From: Pogonophryne albipinna
Lineage: Eukaryota; Chordata; Actinopteri; Perciformes; Artedidraconidae
DNA length: 64,000 bases
NCBI GenBank assembly: GCA_028583405.1
Contig: CM053256.1
Location: 24,959,325-25,023,324, forward strand
Direction of reading: 5' to 3'
The notes beneath the pieces are model-generated. The model saw only the letters and a list, made by a program, of their open reading frames with translations. It did no database searches and had not been told where the DNA came from. Positions 34,919-47,141 of the stretch are shown here, piece after piece; the stretch's first letter is position 1; the number at the start of each line of letters is the position of its first letter. The translations under genes and the position numbers were made by a program.

Positions 34919-36476
34919 TGTAAAACTTTTCTTAGACGAGGAGATATAAATCATGCTCTAGCTTATCATCATAAAAACTGGAGGTTTGGGGCTGTGGCTG
35001 CTGTGAAGGCTGTCTTATAGAGCTCAGTTTACTCACTTAACAGTATGAGAGTGGTATCATTCAATCTCGTTGTGGCGTACTAGAGTGTACTAATTATTAG
35101 CACATGTTATTAACAGCATTTTAAAATAGAGAAACCCTATCATTGTATCACATTTTTTTAAAGTCTCCAGTGCTGTTCAGAGATATCTCTGCGTGTTATT
35201 CTTCCTGACAAATTAGACGCAACGCGGAAAGCCAATAACTGTGATAATTAAAACTCTCCTTTTCATTTGTGCCGTCTCGCCCCTCCCCTCCCTCTCTCCC
35301 CCCGTGTTGATCTAACACGATACTCCCCACGCTGCTGAAAACTGCCAATACACATCTCTAATTCCTGCACTACCACAAGCCAGTGGCATGACGCTGCATC
35401 CACAACTTGTGCTGACCAATCGGATGCTGCCTGTCCCCGGCGCTCTGCGGCTAGCAACTAGGAGGTGGTGGAGGAAGACAGCAGCAACAGTCCTGTGTGT
35501 GTGTGTGTGTGTGTGTGTGGTCACAGAAAGTGATGGAGGAAAACATGCCCCCGAGTCAGAGCAAGACACTTAATGAAGCGCTCTTTCTCCTCTGCTCCCT
35601 CCCCGCCTTGTGTCAGCTGGGATAATTCCTCTGTTAGAGGAGTGAGGGGCCGTGGCTGAGGGGTGTTTCTGTGTGATATTAATACATTTTACAAAAAATG
35701 ACTGCCGCGTCTCCGCCAGCTGTGTGCTTATGAGCAGAACTGTTGATTTACACACCGGGTTTTGATCAAAATGGAGCTGCCTGACATTGTTGGCAGATGC
35801 TGCTAAGTGATGGAGAAATCATTAGACGTAGCTCAGGGCCGGTTGGTTGGTGAGGCAGTGTGTGTGTTTTGTGTGTGTTCAGATAAGGGTTTATTATAAG
35901 TAGTTAAACAGGTGTCTAATGTTTTCTTTTCAGACTCACAGGCTAGTTTTAAATTGAAACGCATGTTCAGGCGTAGTTAATTATTTTAAAGTAAAAGTAC
36001 CAGAATTCTTCATTATAAGCTAAGATTCAATAATCAAGATTCAAAGGCTTTATTGTTGTATGCACAACAGTAACAAAGTAGTTGTTGGCTATGAAGATCT
36101 GAGGCTATTTCTAAGTATTTTATGCCTATACTTAAGGCATACAAATAAATTAAGAAGTAATTCATTGCAATAATTGGTGAAATTGGCACAATGGAGCAAG
36201 TAATTCAAGGAGATATAATAGTGCTGTATTCAAAATCAAGTGAAAGTACAGAAGTATTTTCTGCTAAATATAGCAATAGTTAACATTCTGCATATAAATG
36301 CCCCCTGTCACTGATCTTTTTTGCTTTAAAATAAGTGCATGATTAGCATTTTACTATTGAAGCAGTTCTAGGTAAGGCTTTTTCTAACTTTATATCCATT
36401 TTGGGAGTGTAGTAGAGTAGCTAAAGTAGTACCTTTCACTCTTTGGGCTTTGACAGTTGTTAACCATCAGAAACGT
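34919..36476. other. Noncoding sequence with (GT)n and a promoter-like GC patch
   Basis: A (GT)12-type microsatellite lies at about 35495-35519. The region 35270-35460 is relatively GC-rich and has a CCAAT box (35416-35420) but no exon that I can support. At 36030-36060 'attcaaaggctttattgtt' resembles a retroposon tail. Confidence 0.4.
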
Positions 36477-36480
36477 GTAA

Positions 36481-37126
36481 AGGTCCCATGACATGGCCAT
36501 TTCCACTGATCATAATTCCATTGTTGAGGTCTACTAAAATAGATTTATATTGTGCAATTTTCCAACCTCACATTGGTTTCTCATACAGCATCTCTGTATA
36601 GAATGTGTATTCACTCTCGGTCCTAAACGGCTTGTTGGAGCTCCTGCTCCCCCCTCCCTGTGAGCCCAGTGGCCATCTGCGAGACACAGAAAAACCCAGC
36701 CCGAAACCAGCCCGAGCACACACACATACACACACACAGCCTGGCTGGGAGTTTGTGTGTGTGCTCACACAGACTCACAGCCTCGCCGTGTGACGCGGCC
36801 CGCGTCCCGACGTCTAAGGGAGGAGAAATCGGTCCATTTGGACCAATCCACGGACTTAACGTAACGACTCCACAGATTGGTCCATTTGGACCAATGGGTC
36901 CATTTGGGTATGGGCACGTCACAGAACCCAGGAAGTAGACAATGGAAAAAGAGAAATCTCCAACGAGGCGTTGTGGGGCAGCAGAGACAGGTATTTTCTG
37001 TGTTAGAGTTTTACTCGCTACAGGGTGTACTTTGAGGGTTTGTGACTCTGCAGACCGTTTACATGCAGAAAAACCTTCATAACACAAGGGGACGGGTAAT
37101 AACCGGAAAAGCATGACATGGGACCT
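36481..37126. mobile_element. TTAA-MITE family B, complete copy
   Basis: The termini AGGTCCCATGACATG and CATGACATGGGACCT pair at 14 of 15 positions. Flanks are GTAA (36477-36480, a one-base variant) and TTAA (37127-37130). The interior holds three copies of GGTCCATTTGG, two as the near-palindrome GGTCCATTTGGACCAAT, between 36831 and 36907. A partial copy of the same family, reversed, lies at 61547-61850. Noncoding. piggyBac-type by TTAA target (inference). Confidence 0.75.
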
Positions 37127-37130
37127 TTAA

Positions 37131-37894
37131 AGGAAAATAATTTCTAAACCCTGTTTTCACAATTTACTTTGATATAAAATAACTTGAACTAGGTACATTA
37201 TGTATAAAAAAAACACCATAGGATTTATTTATTTTATTTAATTGACAAGGTTAATGGTTAAAATACACCAAAAATGACTTTCAGTTGGAAACCAACAAAA
37301 GTTTCCAATGTTAAAGTTCAACATTTTGTTGAAAAGGACATAAATAAACGGAACAGTCGTAATTCCAACACCCAAGAGTGGGATTTGTCACATGAACGCA
37401 TTTTCTGTAATCAATGATACTGTCTTGAATTGTACTGTATTACTTGAGTAAGTTGACTCTGCACCTACATTCCTGGATGTTTGAAAATATTAACAAAATA
37501 GTAATGTTGCCATACAGGGAAGAAAATGATCAATTATCCAACACTGATACACCTCTATCAGCTGTAAGGTCATTTAGAGTTTGCACACAGAGCTTCTCCT
37601 CTTTGAGATTCTCCAATCCACCCAGGCAGCAGTATTGCAGTATGCCCAATCCACTCGCCTCCGCCTGACAAACAAAAAACAGACATAAAAGATGCATAAA
37701 ATAAAGTCAAAGAGAATGTTAGGGGTCTCAAAGAATAAACAACAGGCAATAACTGAAAAGAAGATCACAGGAATAAAAGATGTAATCAAAATAGAGATGC
37801 AGCTGAGGGGGGGATGCATATGGACACCCACTCAGTGAGACAACTGCGTCTCATTATAAATTATAGGAAGGCTCTTTTCACTTTTTGATTGCAT
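37131..37894. other. Noncoding sequence
   Basis: No gene or recognised repeat. Confidence 0.4.
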
Positions 37895-38975
37895 TAATAA
37901 TAATAATTTCGATTTCTATAGCGCCTTTCAAGAAACCCAAGGACACTTTACAATGGGAGATAAAAATAACAAAACAAAAAATAGTAATAATCACACAGGT
38001 TGAGAAACAGGTTGCTGGGTACTGCATTTTAGCTGGGGCTGAAGGCCTGAGTGAACCGATAGTGTTTGAGTTTTTGTTTGAAAGTGTCCAGATAGTCGGC
38101 ATTTCTGATAGCAGAGGGGAGAGAATTCCAGAGGGTCGGGGCTGCGACACTGAAGGCTCTGTCGCCAAAGGATTTCAGCTTTTCGATTTCAATCGGCGGC
38201 TATGGGGAGGTCATTGGTTATTTTGATGAGGGCAGTCTCTATGCTGTGGTTGGATCTGAAGCCTGATTGGAAGGGTTCGTAGAGCTCATGGTTGGACATA
38301 TGATGGTGGAGTTGGGCAGCAACTGCTCTTTTCATGATCTTGCTGAGGAAAGGAAGGTTGGAGATCGGCCGGTAGTTGCTGGGGTCGAGACCAGGTTTTT
38401 TAATGATGGGGGTGACAGCTGCTATCTTGAAGACGGCGGGAACCTTGCCTGATTCCAGGGAGGAGTTGATTATATTAACAATGGTGGAGCAGAGGATGGG
38501 TAGGCAAGTCTTGACCAGGGCAGAGGGCATGGGGTCGAGGGAGCAGGTTGCAGCCTTAGCTTTCGAGACATGTTTGGCAACCTGAAGGGCATCCACTGGT
38601 GCAAAGGAGGAGAAACAACATTGAGGCAGGTGTGAGGTCGGGGGAACAGTGACCAGAGGTGGTGTTGCATGTGAATAAGAGGGGGCAGGGGCCCGGATTT
38701 CCTGGTGGATGGAGTTGACTTTGTCCTCGAAGAAGTCAAGGAACCTGGTGCAGAGCTCGGGGGCGTCTGCTGGGTTGGGGTGGTCAATTGGGCGGAGTAG
38801 GCGGTTTATGGTGGAGAAGAGCATACGGGGGTGGTTTTGCTGGTTACTGATGAGAGAGGAGTAGTATTGTGCCTTAGCTTTTCTGACATGCTCTCTGTAA
38901 GCCTCCAGATGTACTGTGGGGCCAGATTTTCTGTGGAGCCGCTCTAGTTGGTGGCCAGAGGCCTCTGACAACAAT
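37895..38975 (-). mobile_element. L2-like LINE with internal deletion of the RT core
   Basis: The minus-strand frame 38974-38189 encodes the region between endonuclease and RT plus the first RT motifs (PVFK-type start, NYRPISNLPFLSK, FQSGFRSNHSIETALIKITND). It stops at about 38190. Immediately after, the minus strand continues with the LINE C-terminus KLKSFGDRAFSVAAP and LWNSLPSAIRNADYLDTFKQ (about 38180-38060), then 3' sequence and a reversed (ATT)n tail at 37895-37907. The palm segment with the AFDTVDH, GVPQGS and YADD motifs is missing, an estimated 0.75 kb by comparison with 27184-28641. The 5' end is truncated near 38975. Confidence 0.85.
38189..38974 (-). pseudogene. LINE ORF2 fragment, linker and N-terminal RT motifs
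   Basis: 261 open codons. The first half is the variable linker (FLDFFEDKVNSIHQEIR and SLDPMPSALVK), typical of L2-like ORF2 upstream of RT. The second half holds the fingers motifs. It ends within ITNDLPIAAD, just before the first catalytic aspartate, because of the deletion junction. It cannot encode an active polymerase. Confidence 0.8.
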
Positions 38976-41900
38976 TATGTGTTGTATTGTATTGCCCAGA
39001 GCATTAAAACACCTATATCTGTCACTTTAAACAAAAAAGTGAAACATAAACACTGTATCTGCCCAATGATTCCCAACAAATTCAATTAATGGGATGTTCC
39101 TTAGCCCACACCCTTCCAACAAGTCTCAGAGACACAATCAGCCCTGTAGTGTTTTCTGTAATCCTTCTGACAGACAGGCCAATAATCCGAGGCATCAACA
39201 TAACCTATGCAGTGGAGGTAATAATAGAGTGCAGGTTATGACTTTTAACTTAATTTGACTTTTTAATGTGCTTTGTGGCTGTCCTATAGCTGCTTCTCTC
39301 CCCACTTTGATCTCAAGGTTTAAAGCCTCATTGGTCAGAAGTGCCACATAACACTGAATTGCTGCTCTGGCATTTAGCAAGGGCAGATGAGCGTAATGCG
39401 GCGTTCAGCTCCATACATCATTATGCGGAGGTGTCCGACAGCGGGCAGAGAGCGGAGAGGTCCAGCCGTATTTCATTAGGCTCTGGATGCAACAGAAGGC
39501 CTCATTAGCATGCATGGCCACAGGTTGTTGTTGCCCTCTCTTCCTCACTGTGTGTCAGCTTCAGTCCGACAGCCTCACAGGCCACTGACTCATTCCTATT
39601 AAACTTAAGCTAGTCCACAGTTGTCCAATTGTTTTGTTATGATTGCCTGCCTCAGAGACCGCAGGAACTGAAATCCCTGCAATCCATTTCAAATAGTAAT
39701 TTGATACAAGTCTGATGGATGGTGTGAAGACGGAGAGAGAATGTTGACAACAGATGATCCTCTGGAGATAACTCCCACGGGATTATAACTCATCTCCTCA
39801 TGGTGTTACATGTGAACCTAATGAGTGCTTATCCGTGTTAAGGATGCCTTATTAGTTTATAATTCACGACGGATCAACAAGGTTTGTAAAATAATTAACT
39901 AGGTGACAGGGCTGGGTATTAAACTTCAATTAGTTTTTGTTGCATGACTTAAATGTTCCATGATTGATCAGTATTTATTTGTCTTTCTTTGATTGGATTA
40001 CACATTAGAAACCAACATTTTCCAAATGTTATAATAGACTGGTCTGACTGATGGTGGGTTTCAAACCCAAATAGTCCTCATAGTAAGGTTTTGAAGACAG
40101 TATCATCTTGGTATCAGACCTTGGGTATTGTACCATCACTTGTATTGAAAAATATACCAAACCATAGTGCAGACAGAATTAATCGTAAAAATCAGCTGAA
40201 AGACACTAATCAACCCAAAAGAGCTTTTTGGAGTTTGGTTATAATTCTCTGCAATGTGTCACTACCAGCAACACCTTTCGTCTTACCTTGGGATCGTACC
40301 ATACAGGATGATTCAAAACAATGAGCTAAAAGACACTTAACTAAGAGGAACTATACGTTTGTCACTACAACAAATACCTTTCATTTGATCTAATCTTATT
40401 TGAATCCTATACAAATGATGTGTGCAACTAAGATGCACATTTGTCTGTGTCTGGCAGTCAGAGATTGCAAACCTCCGCCAAGACCAATGGTGCATTCACG
40501 TGCTCCTCAGGGCTTTAAGTCATAATGTATAAACAATGCTGGGACAAAGAAGAGGTGTTGTGTTATAGTGCTCAGAGCTTTTAAACAACACATTGAAAGC
40601 TGTTTCTGATTACTTCTTCCGACACCTGCATTTTCTTCAAACTGGAACAATTTCAGCGATTACTCTGACACAACATGAATGCAGCACAAATGCCCTACCT
40701 CTCAATGTAAACAAGTGGAAAATAATACACCCTATGATTTAGATACGCACCAAATGCTTTCTTTCGTAGCCCTTTCTCCACCCTTCCACCAAGTTTAATA
40801 AAAACCAGGTCAGTCATTACTCTGTAATCTTATTTAAAACAGACAAACCATGCCGAAAACAAAACATTGGCAGGGCAATGATTTATGCAATTCACAAGGA
40901 TGACATCATCAGCCTACCTTAAATACCTCACAACAGCTTGATAAGATTTGAGATCTTTGAACATTATTAGTCACTGATAATGTTTCTTTACCTTAACTGG
41001 GAACATGTTGTAACCCCTGCATGTTCCCACTAAACTGGGCTCCTTTGTAATAAATGAATGTGATAAGGTTTTCCTTCTCTTTATTTATTTTGAACATTAT
41101 GTAAGCAGCATTGAGAGTATCGGGACTGGAAGGCATCATTACTGTCGGACGGGTCATTGTGCGGCCAGCACTGTAACAGAGGATGACGTCAACCCAGCTT
41201 TTCCCTATAAGTCTTTATATAGCGCAGCACCCTATCTGCTGCTATATGTAAACACCAATTCCCTGAAAAGAATGTATTTGGTAGCTCCGAGGCAGGCAAT
41301 GGGAAGCGAAGCAAAGAGGAGGAATGGAAGGCGAAGCATACGCAGCCTCCTTTTTTTTGTAGGTCTAATCCCTCTTAGTGGAGAGAGCGATAAACGTGCT
41401 TTGACTTAGCCCCACATTTGCCATTGTTTATGCATCCTTTGCCAAACCACGTGGATCCCAGTAGAGTCGGATAATCTTTGCGATGCCAGTTTGGCAGGGC
41501 TGCAAATACACCAGCGCCTCCTGGCCCAGGTCAAATCGCAACAGCGGGGTAGAAAACAAAATGCCTCCGCGTCTGTTTGCCTTGTTTGTTTTTTACTCCC
41601 TCTATTCATCTTTGTGTAAGCATTTGCTCATAGATAGGGATCTGTCAAAGCTGCTGGCTTTGGTGACACGTGCCTCTTACTGCTCTCTGGTGATCAGGAG
41701 ATCTTTGCAGGGGAGATGGAGAGTGGTGCAATCACGGCTCCCGATGACGCTTATTTACCATGAGTGAAACAACAATGTTAACCAATAGCGTCACGAGAAG
41801 CTCGTACCTCACTGTGACAGGAAAGCCTTCTAATGTTACTGCCATTTCCCATCAGGGCCTTTTTCTGGGTAACACAGTTGAGAAGGGTGTGTTTGTGGCT

Positions 41901-42349
41901 TGGTGTTCTCACAGATATCATCAGTTAGGTTGTGAGAGTCTGCACTTTCTAACACTTTCATACTCGTAGCTTAATGCAGGATTTGTGAGTTCTCTACATA
42001 CAGTCAATTCCTATAAATGTTTTACCAAACGTACTAATCGCACTCCAAACATTTTTATTCAGATTGACTGTGCGACTCTGAGTAATATAGCTTGCACAAT
42101 TTAAAATCGCACTACAACGGTGCTCTTTGTGTCGCTATGTGTAAATAGGTTTGAATCAACATTGTTGTTCTTGTTCCCTCTTCATATAGTACACTTGAGA
42201 AGTTAATGGAAAACTGCTAAGAAATGTTCTCACGATAGATAAGTGATAATATTTGTTTTTAACTCAATTAACAGCAATGATAAACGTACCTGAGTCCTGT
42301 TTCAGTTATGTTGTGTGTGCACAGTTGGGATTTACATTAGAAAGGACCA
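38976..42349. other. Noncoding sequence, repeat-poor
   Basis: The longest stretch in the window with little recognisable repeat. A TGACGTCA palindrome (CRE consensus) at 41184-41191 is followed by TATA-like motifs at about 41206-41222. A GC-balanced block at 39370-39540 contains 'cctcattagcatgcatggc'. Neither is linked to an exon that I can see, so any regulatory role is a guess. Confidence 0.4.
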
Positions 42350-42810
42350 GACTTGGGGAGTTTCAGAATACATGTAACAAGATGATGTAATCAGGACAAA
42401 AACCAAAAAAAATTACCATTATCCAAGAGTCCTCATCTAATTTAAAGAGGCATTCATGGGTAAATGCCTTTTTAAAATTGTAAATTATCATATTTTGTAG
42501 TGTCAGTATTAGGTAGGTAGGCCTACACCTGAATTTGCTTTTGCTTTTAATATTTCCTACTTTCATTATTATTCTTTTTTAATGCAGTAGGTGGACACCT
42601 GATTTGTTGAACAAAAATACAGTCCGCTTTAATTAATGTTCTATACTGAAACGGCATTTGCAATTTATTGGCATTGCATTTGAAATTGAGGTAATCCAAA
42701 AGTAACGGAATGTACTTAAAGAAAGGTTACGGATTAAATTGATTTACAGTTAAGTAGTCATTTTGACTGAATACATTTTTAAAGTAACCTACACAACCCT
42801 AAAAGGAGAA
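42350..42810 (-). mobile_element. Dispersed repeat family Y, copy 1
   Basis: Reverse orientation of a teleost repeat whose start reads 'agggttgtgtaggttact' and whose end reads 'ttacatgtattctgaaact'. The block 'tgaggtaatccaaaagtaac' at about 42687 recurs reversed at 62565-62590 in copy 2. TSD uncertain (AAAGGA near both ends). Confidence 0.5.
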
Positions 42811-43311
42811 AATTTGCCACAAGTCAGCTGTTAGCAGCGTCCCTACTTCCTAATGGGGCCTCAAGGAACAGAAGGACATCTGTGAAATTAAAAATGATTG
42901 GAACAAGAATGGCCTCATGTACAGCATTTATCAAATTCTTGTCATGCACGTCACGTACATTCCGTTACTTTTGGACAAGTGACCGCTGTCCCCTCATTGA
43001 TCCAACAAGGTGATCCGTGACCAGGACATTGTTACCAGAGTAGCCCGAGGCAGTTGGAAGTGTTGGCACCACGCAGCCAGTAAGTGGAAGAAACCGCTGA
43101 CCCGACAGTAAATATACTGCAGCAAGAAAACATAAAAATAAGCATCATAGTACGAAAAGTGTACAGCGGGGAGCTTAAGGTGGATTGTTTGAGGACCGTG
43201 AGGAAAAACAACAACTATCCTCTGCTGTTAGACCAGACATCAAGTTACAGTAGCGGTGCCAGTTCACTCCAGTGAGCACTGTTACTGTTACCAATGGTCA
43301 GTTGATAATGT
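42811..43311. other. Noncoding sequence
   Basis: A 63-codon frame at 43084-43275 is unrecognised and lacks splice context. Confidence 0.4.
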
Positions 43312-43480
43312 TATTAATAATAATAGATTTAATTTGTTAGCGCTTTTACAGGTGCTCAAAGACGCTTTACAGATATAGTGAAGAGAAAATAAAATAAAGG
43401 AACAACAAATAAATATATAGTTAAAGTCAAATAATACAAAAACAATCACACATTAAAAGCCAGATTGAAGAGGTGAAGTC
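43312..43480 (-). mobile_element. LINE 3' tail, same family as 27184-28867
   Basis: Reversed (ATT)n followed by 'agatttaatttgttagcgctt' matches the 3' end of the LINE at 28830-28867. Then comes 'gtgctcaaagacgctttaca', also seen at 13606. Only a short 3' piece remains. Confidence 0.7.
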
Positions 43481-43632
43481 AGTAATTACAATTTAGAGTC
43501 CACTGTGGATGTTAATAACAAGAGTAGGTATACTTCTTTTTTATAGTGATTTATGACTATGTAACAACCAACCATCCTACTTCCAAAAGTATAGTTTAAA
43601 GCGGTTCGTTGTGCCTTTCCTGTTGTGTGCCA

Positions 43633-43812
43633 GCTATCCAATCAGAGCAGACTGTGCTCTGGTTTCAGACAGAGGGTGACAAGGGGTGCTGCAGCAGCAC
43701 AGGCAGTATGATTTTTTTTTTTTAAATAGAGAGCTTCTCGAACATTAAAGCTTGGAAACATGTCATAGAGGCTCAAAATACAAATATGAACCTGAAAATG
43801 AGCATAACATGT
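43633..43812 (+). mobile_element. TTAA-MITE family A copy, partial
   Basis: Family blocks 'ccaatcagagcagactgtgc', 'tctggtttcagacagagggtg', 'gcagcacaggcagtatga', 'gaacattaaagcttggaaaca' and 'tgaacctgaaaatgagcata' are present. The left third and the terminal TTAA are missing, and a T run has expanded near 43712-43722. Confidence 0.7.
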
Positions 43813-44040
43813 CTAAATATGTATATATTGTTGTACAGTTGTAATCACAGTTTATGTAAATGATGCAGCATTCGGGCAGATTGACATTGCTTCTGTTTCC
43901 ATTTCACTGATGCCGTTTGGCCTTGTACTGTAGCTCAGTGAAACAGAGCTAGGAGAGGGGCTTCTGCTCTACTGATGAGACAGTAATTAGTACCAACTCC
44001 TAAGGGAGCGCAGATAGACTTCACACAGCTTGACACACTC

Positions 44041-44062
44041 TCTCTCTCTCTCTTCCCCCCCC
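44041..44062. repeat. (TC)n microsatellite, impure
   Basis: CT-rich run continuing into 'tctgtgtctctgtctctctttctgtccctctctcg'-type sequence to about 44110. Confidence 0.7.
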
Positions 44063-44299
44063 TTTTCTCTCACTCTCTGTGTCTCTGTCTCTCTTTCTGT
44101 CCCTCTCTCGTCCTTCGTAGCTAATAACAGCAGTTCTCACTCATTCTCCAACCTCATTATGTTCCATCCAAACAAACAGATTGTTTCCTTAAAATTAGCA
44201 CAATCTGGATAACTAGCTAACTTTGTCGGCCTTTCTGTCACTTAGTGAACACTTTTAATACCTGCAAATCAGTAAGCAAAATATATGTATTTATCTTAA

Positions 44300-44636
44300 G
44301 AGGCCCTATATTCCTCCATTGGACTCCATTGTTTACTTCCGTAACATAGTGACATCGCTATGTAACACTGGTGCTTCTTTTGGCTAGCAATCCAACACAC
44401 TGTACGTAATTGGCTAAGGCACGGGACATCTCTTAGCGATTGACTAATCACAACAGAGCTGGCCAGCTAACCAATCAGAGCAGACTGGGCTCTGGTTTCA
44501 GACAGAGGGTGAAAAGAGGTGCTGCAGCACGGGCAGTATGAGAAAAATAAAGAGCTTTTTGAACATTAAAGCATGGAGACATGTCACAGAGGAACAAAAT
44601 ACGTATAAACCTGAAAATGAGCATCATAGGGCCCCT
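44300..44636 (+). mobile_element. TTAA-MITE family A, complete reference copy
   Basis: TTAA occurs exactly at both ends (44296-44299, 44637-44640). The left end is GAGGCCCTATATTCC and the right end in reverse is AGGGGCCCTATGATGC, giving short inverted GGCCCTAT termini. It is 337 bp. It carries every family block seen in the other copies, so it is the best local reference. Noncoding; the open frame across 44538-44909 runs out of the element and is incidental. piggyBac-type by target site (inference). Confidence 0.8.
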
Positions 44637-44640
44637 TTAA

Positions 44641-45917
44641 ACACTTTTAACGAGCACCGAGTCGATTGTGGGTTTTTTGGGAGGGTTTTTTTGCCAAATA
44701 TATTCGTAAGAAAAAGGCCAGCGAGTGTTTATTTTAGACTTTTTTTGGAACACTTCTGTGAAGCAGAACATAATTTCTGTCTTGTGTTTATTCACAGCTC
44801 AGTCTACCCTGTTCGTCTTCTCCACCGGACTCTTTGGTTCGATCGATTTCAAAAGCATACACACACAGTGACAGACAGCATTTCCATGGAGAATATGCAT
44901 TTTTATTAGCCAGTTAGACACTATGTCATGTGTGCTGCTTTGGTCAGTCAGGGGATGGGCACTTGGGTGAAATGGCCAGAAAATATTGTGTTCGCTTCAG
45001 CAGTTTTGCTGGAATGATTGAAAGTGTGTGCGAGGGAGCGGAGTGCTGGGAATCTCGTATTGCTGTTTCAGGACTTTTGCAGATAGATAGTGTTCCAGGA
45101 GCCATTTCTCCCTTTATTTGACTCCAAGTTTTTACAGGAGCGGCCAAATATGATCTTGTTTTTTCCCTTTCTGTCATGAGGTGTACATTTTATGGTGTGT
45201 TATACATGAGAACACATGTAAGTGGGTAGACCTGCTGCTGAGTGTTTTTGGATTACCTGTTCAGATTAGCCCAGTGGAGTCTTTTATAAACTGCAAACCC
45301 AGGATCTGGTCAACCTTTTAATAGGCTTTGAGGAGTTGTCGTAGGCAGATTTGATTTGACCTAGCTCAGCCTTTGATACACTTTACATAAGCACTCTACT
45401 TCCAAAGCCTTTTCCTACTGAAGAGTGTTCATTTCATTAAGAAATGCTGTTTCTGGACTACAGTGTGAGAGTCGTGAAGTCTGACTCAAACAATGAAAAC
45501 TACTTTATATAGAGAAAAATACAGAATGTAAACACCCCGAATGGAAATTGCAAAAGAAAGCAGACTATAAATAGTGTCAACAGGGTTTGAAATCGGATTA
45601 TTGACCTTGTTAGAAACTCACAAAAAAGATTTATAATTTGGAAAGCGTAATCCTAACGAGGGACGTACTGTAGGGCTGCTGTAGATCTCTGATTTAGAGG
45701 GTTGCCTGAACATGCAGATGTTTTAAAGTGATACAAAATAATCTTGATTTTGATTTCATCCGTTTGTATAGAAGTCTATGGAAAAGTTACCCTTCTTCTC
45801 ATTTGACATATTACTTGGGAAAATGATTATTCAGTATTACCATAAACCAAGATGGCGGAGGCCGAAAAGCCAAATTCAAGGCTTTAACAGAAGTCTTCAA
45901 ACCAATGGGTGATGTCA
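44641..45917. other. Noncoding sequence
   Basis: No gene or recognised repeat. Confidence 0.4.
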
Positions 45918-45920
45918 TAA

Positions 45921-46501
45921 GGCGCTTTCACACCGGAGTACTTTTACCGTACTTTTCCCAGAAATAGTTCGGATAGTTCCTGGGATGTTGCGTTCACACC
46001 AAAAATATCTTTTTTTTCGGGAACCTTTTCACCCCTTTTTAGTCCCTGCTAGAGAGCGGGGACTAAAAAGGGGAGAAAAAGGTTCAAGTTTCTGATTGGC
46101 TGGGCAAATTGCAAACCACGCCCCGTAACACTTTTGTGAAGCCATTTTATTTCCTCGCATTAGCATTATTAGCATTAGCATTAGCCCAGGGCACAAACAG
46201 AGAGAGACTAACTTATGACAACACAAAATAAAACGTAGGATCGGTGGAGTGATGAGGAGGTGTTGGCGCTTGTGGCGATGTACTGCCACCCAAAGTCCCG
46301 GACTACGGGGGGCTCCGGGATTTTGGGTGGCAGTATATACGCCGTGAAGTTGTTTGCGGCCTGCCAGTAAACGTCAGCGGCTTCATTTGCGTAATCCTCC
46401 CTCAGGGACTTATTCCGGTGTGAACGTGATTTACTAGATAGTTCCGGGGAAATAAAAGTTCCGGGGACTATTCCTGGGAAAAGTACTTTCGACTAGGTGG
46501 C
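45921..46501. mobile_element. PIF/Harbinger-like nonautonomous element with Myb/SANT relic
   Basis: TAA flanks both ends (45918-45920, 46502-46504), matching the 3-bp TSD of Harbinger elements. Termini GGCGCTTTCACACCGG and the reverse of AAGTACTTTCGACTAGGTGGC are imperfectly inverted but share inner 'agtacttttcccagg' motifs. A plus-strand peptide RWSDEEVLALVAMY at about 46240-46281 resembles the Myb/SANT-like accessory protein of Harbinger transposons, broken by a stop just before it. A hairpin with arms around 'ccccttttTagtccc' lies at 46019-46086. Confidence 0.65.
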
Positions 46502-46666
46502 TAAAACAGCTGAAAATAAATAGTTGTTCATTTAAGATGAAATTAAAGCACTTTTCTTAAACATTTTCACCACAGCAAGCTGCTTTACCTTTGCTCCAGA
46601 ATTTCTTATTCAGGTTGTTTCTCAGAGACAGTGGCGACCCGTGACTTTTATACCTAGGCCCTCTGA

Positions 46667-46684
46667 CCCCCCCCCCCCCCCCCC
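46667..46684. repeat. C18 homopolymer
   Basis: Uninterrupted C run near the left end of the hAT at 46629. Confidence 0.95.
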
Positions 46685-47105
46685 TTCCCTCGAAAAAAAA
46701 GAAGAGTTATTACGTCACAGCGTATACTTCAGCAGAATATCACAACAGCGGCCCGGGGTGCAAAACACATCAATGACAGCGACCCTCTACCACACAGAAC
46801 AACACCATTTATATAAACACCTATCATGACAGGGCACCCACAGCCAAGTAACAATTACAAATGAATTAAGTCGGCACGGCGGCCCACATTGAAAATGACT
46901 TAGGCCTACCTTTGATGATAAATCACTGAAACACAAAGTCCATCCTCCTGTCCTATTGGTTGAAGCACTTGATGGCGGGTCATGCAGCTGATCCTTTGCC
47001 ACTCCAGTTTATCATTGTAACTCAATCTTGAAAATGACTCGGTTAATACATTTGCAAACGATGTCATCACTATCACTGAAGTGAGCCATCGTGAACGAAC
47101 TTATG

Positions 47106-47141
47106 CTAATCATAAATCTATCGATTTAGATTTATGATTAG
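47106..47141. repeat. Perfect short palindrome in hAT
   Basis: Arms CTAATCATAAATCTA and TAGATTTATGATTAG surround a 6-base TCGATT loop. It can form a 15-bp hairpin. Confidence 0.85.

Noticed and set aside
36660..36938. Collagen-like GPFGP repeats in a 92-codon frame
   Set aside because: Produced by the repeated GGTCCATTTGG palindromes inside TTAA-MITE family B, not by a collagen gene.
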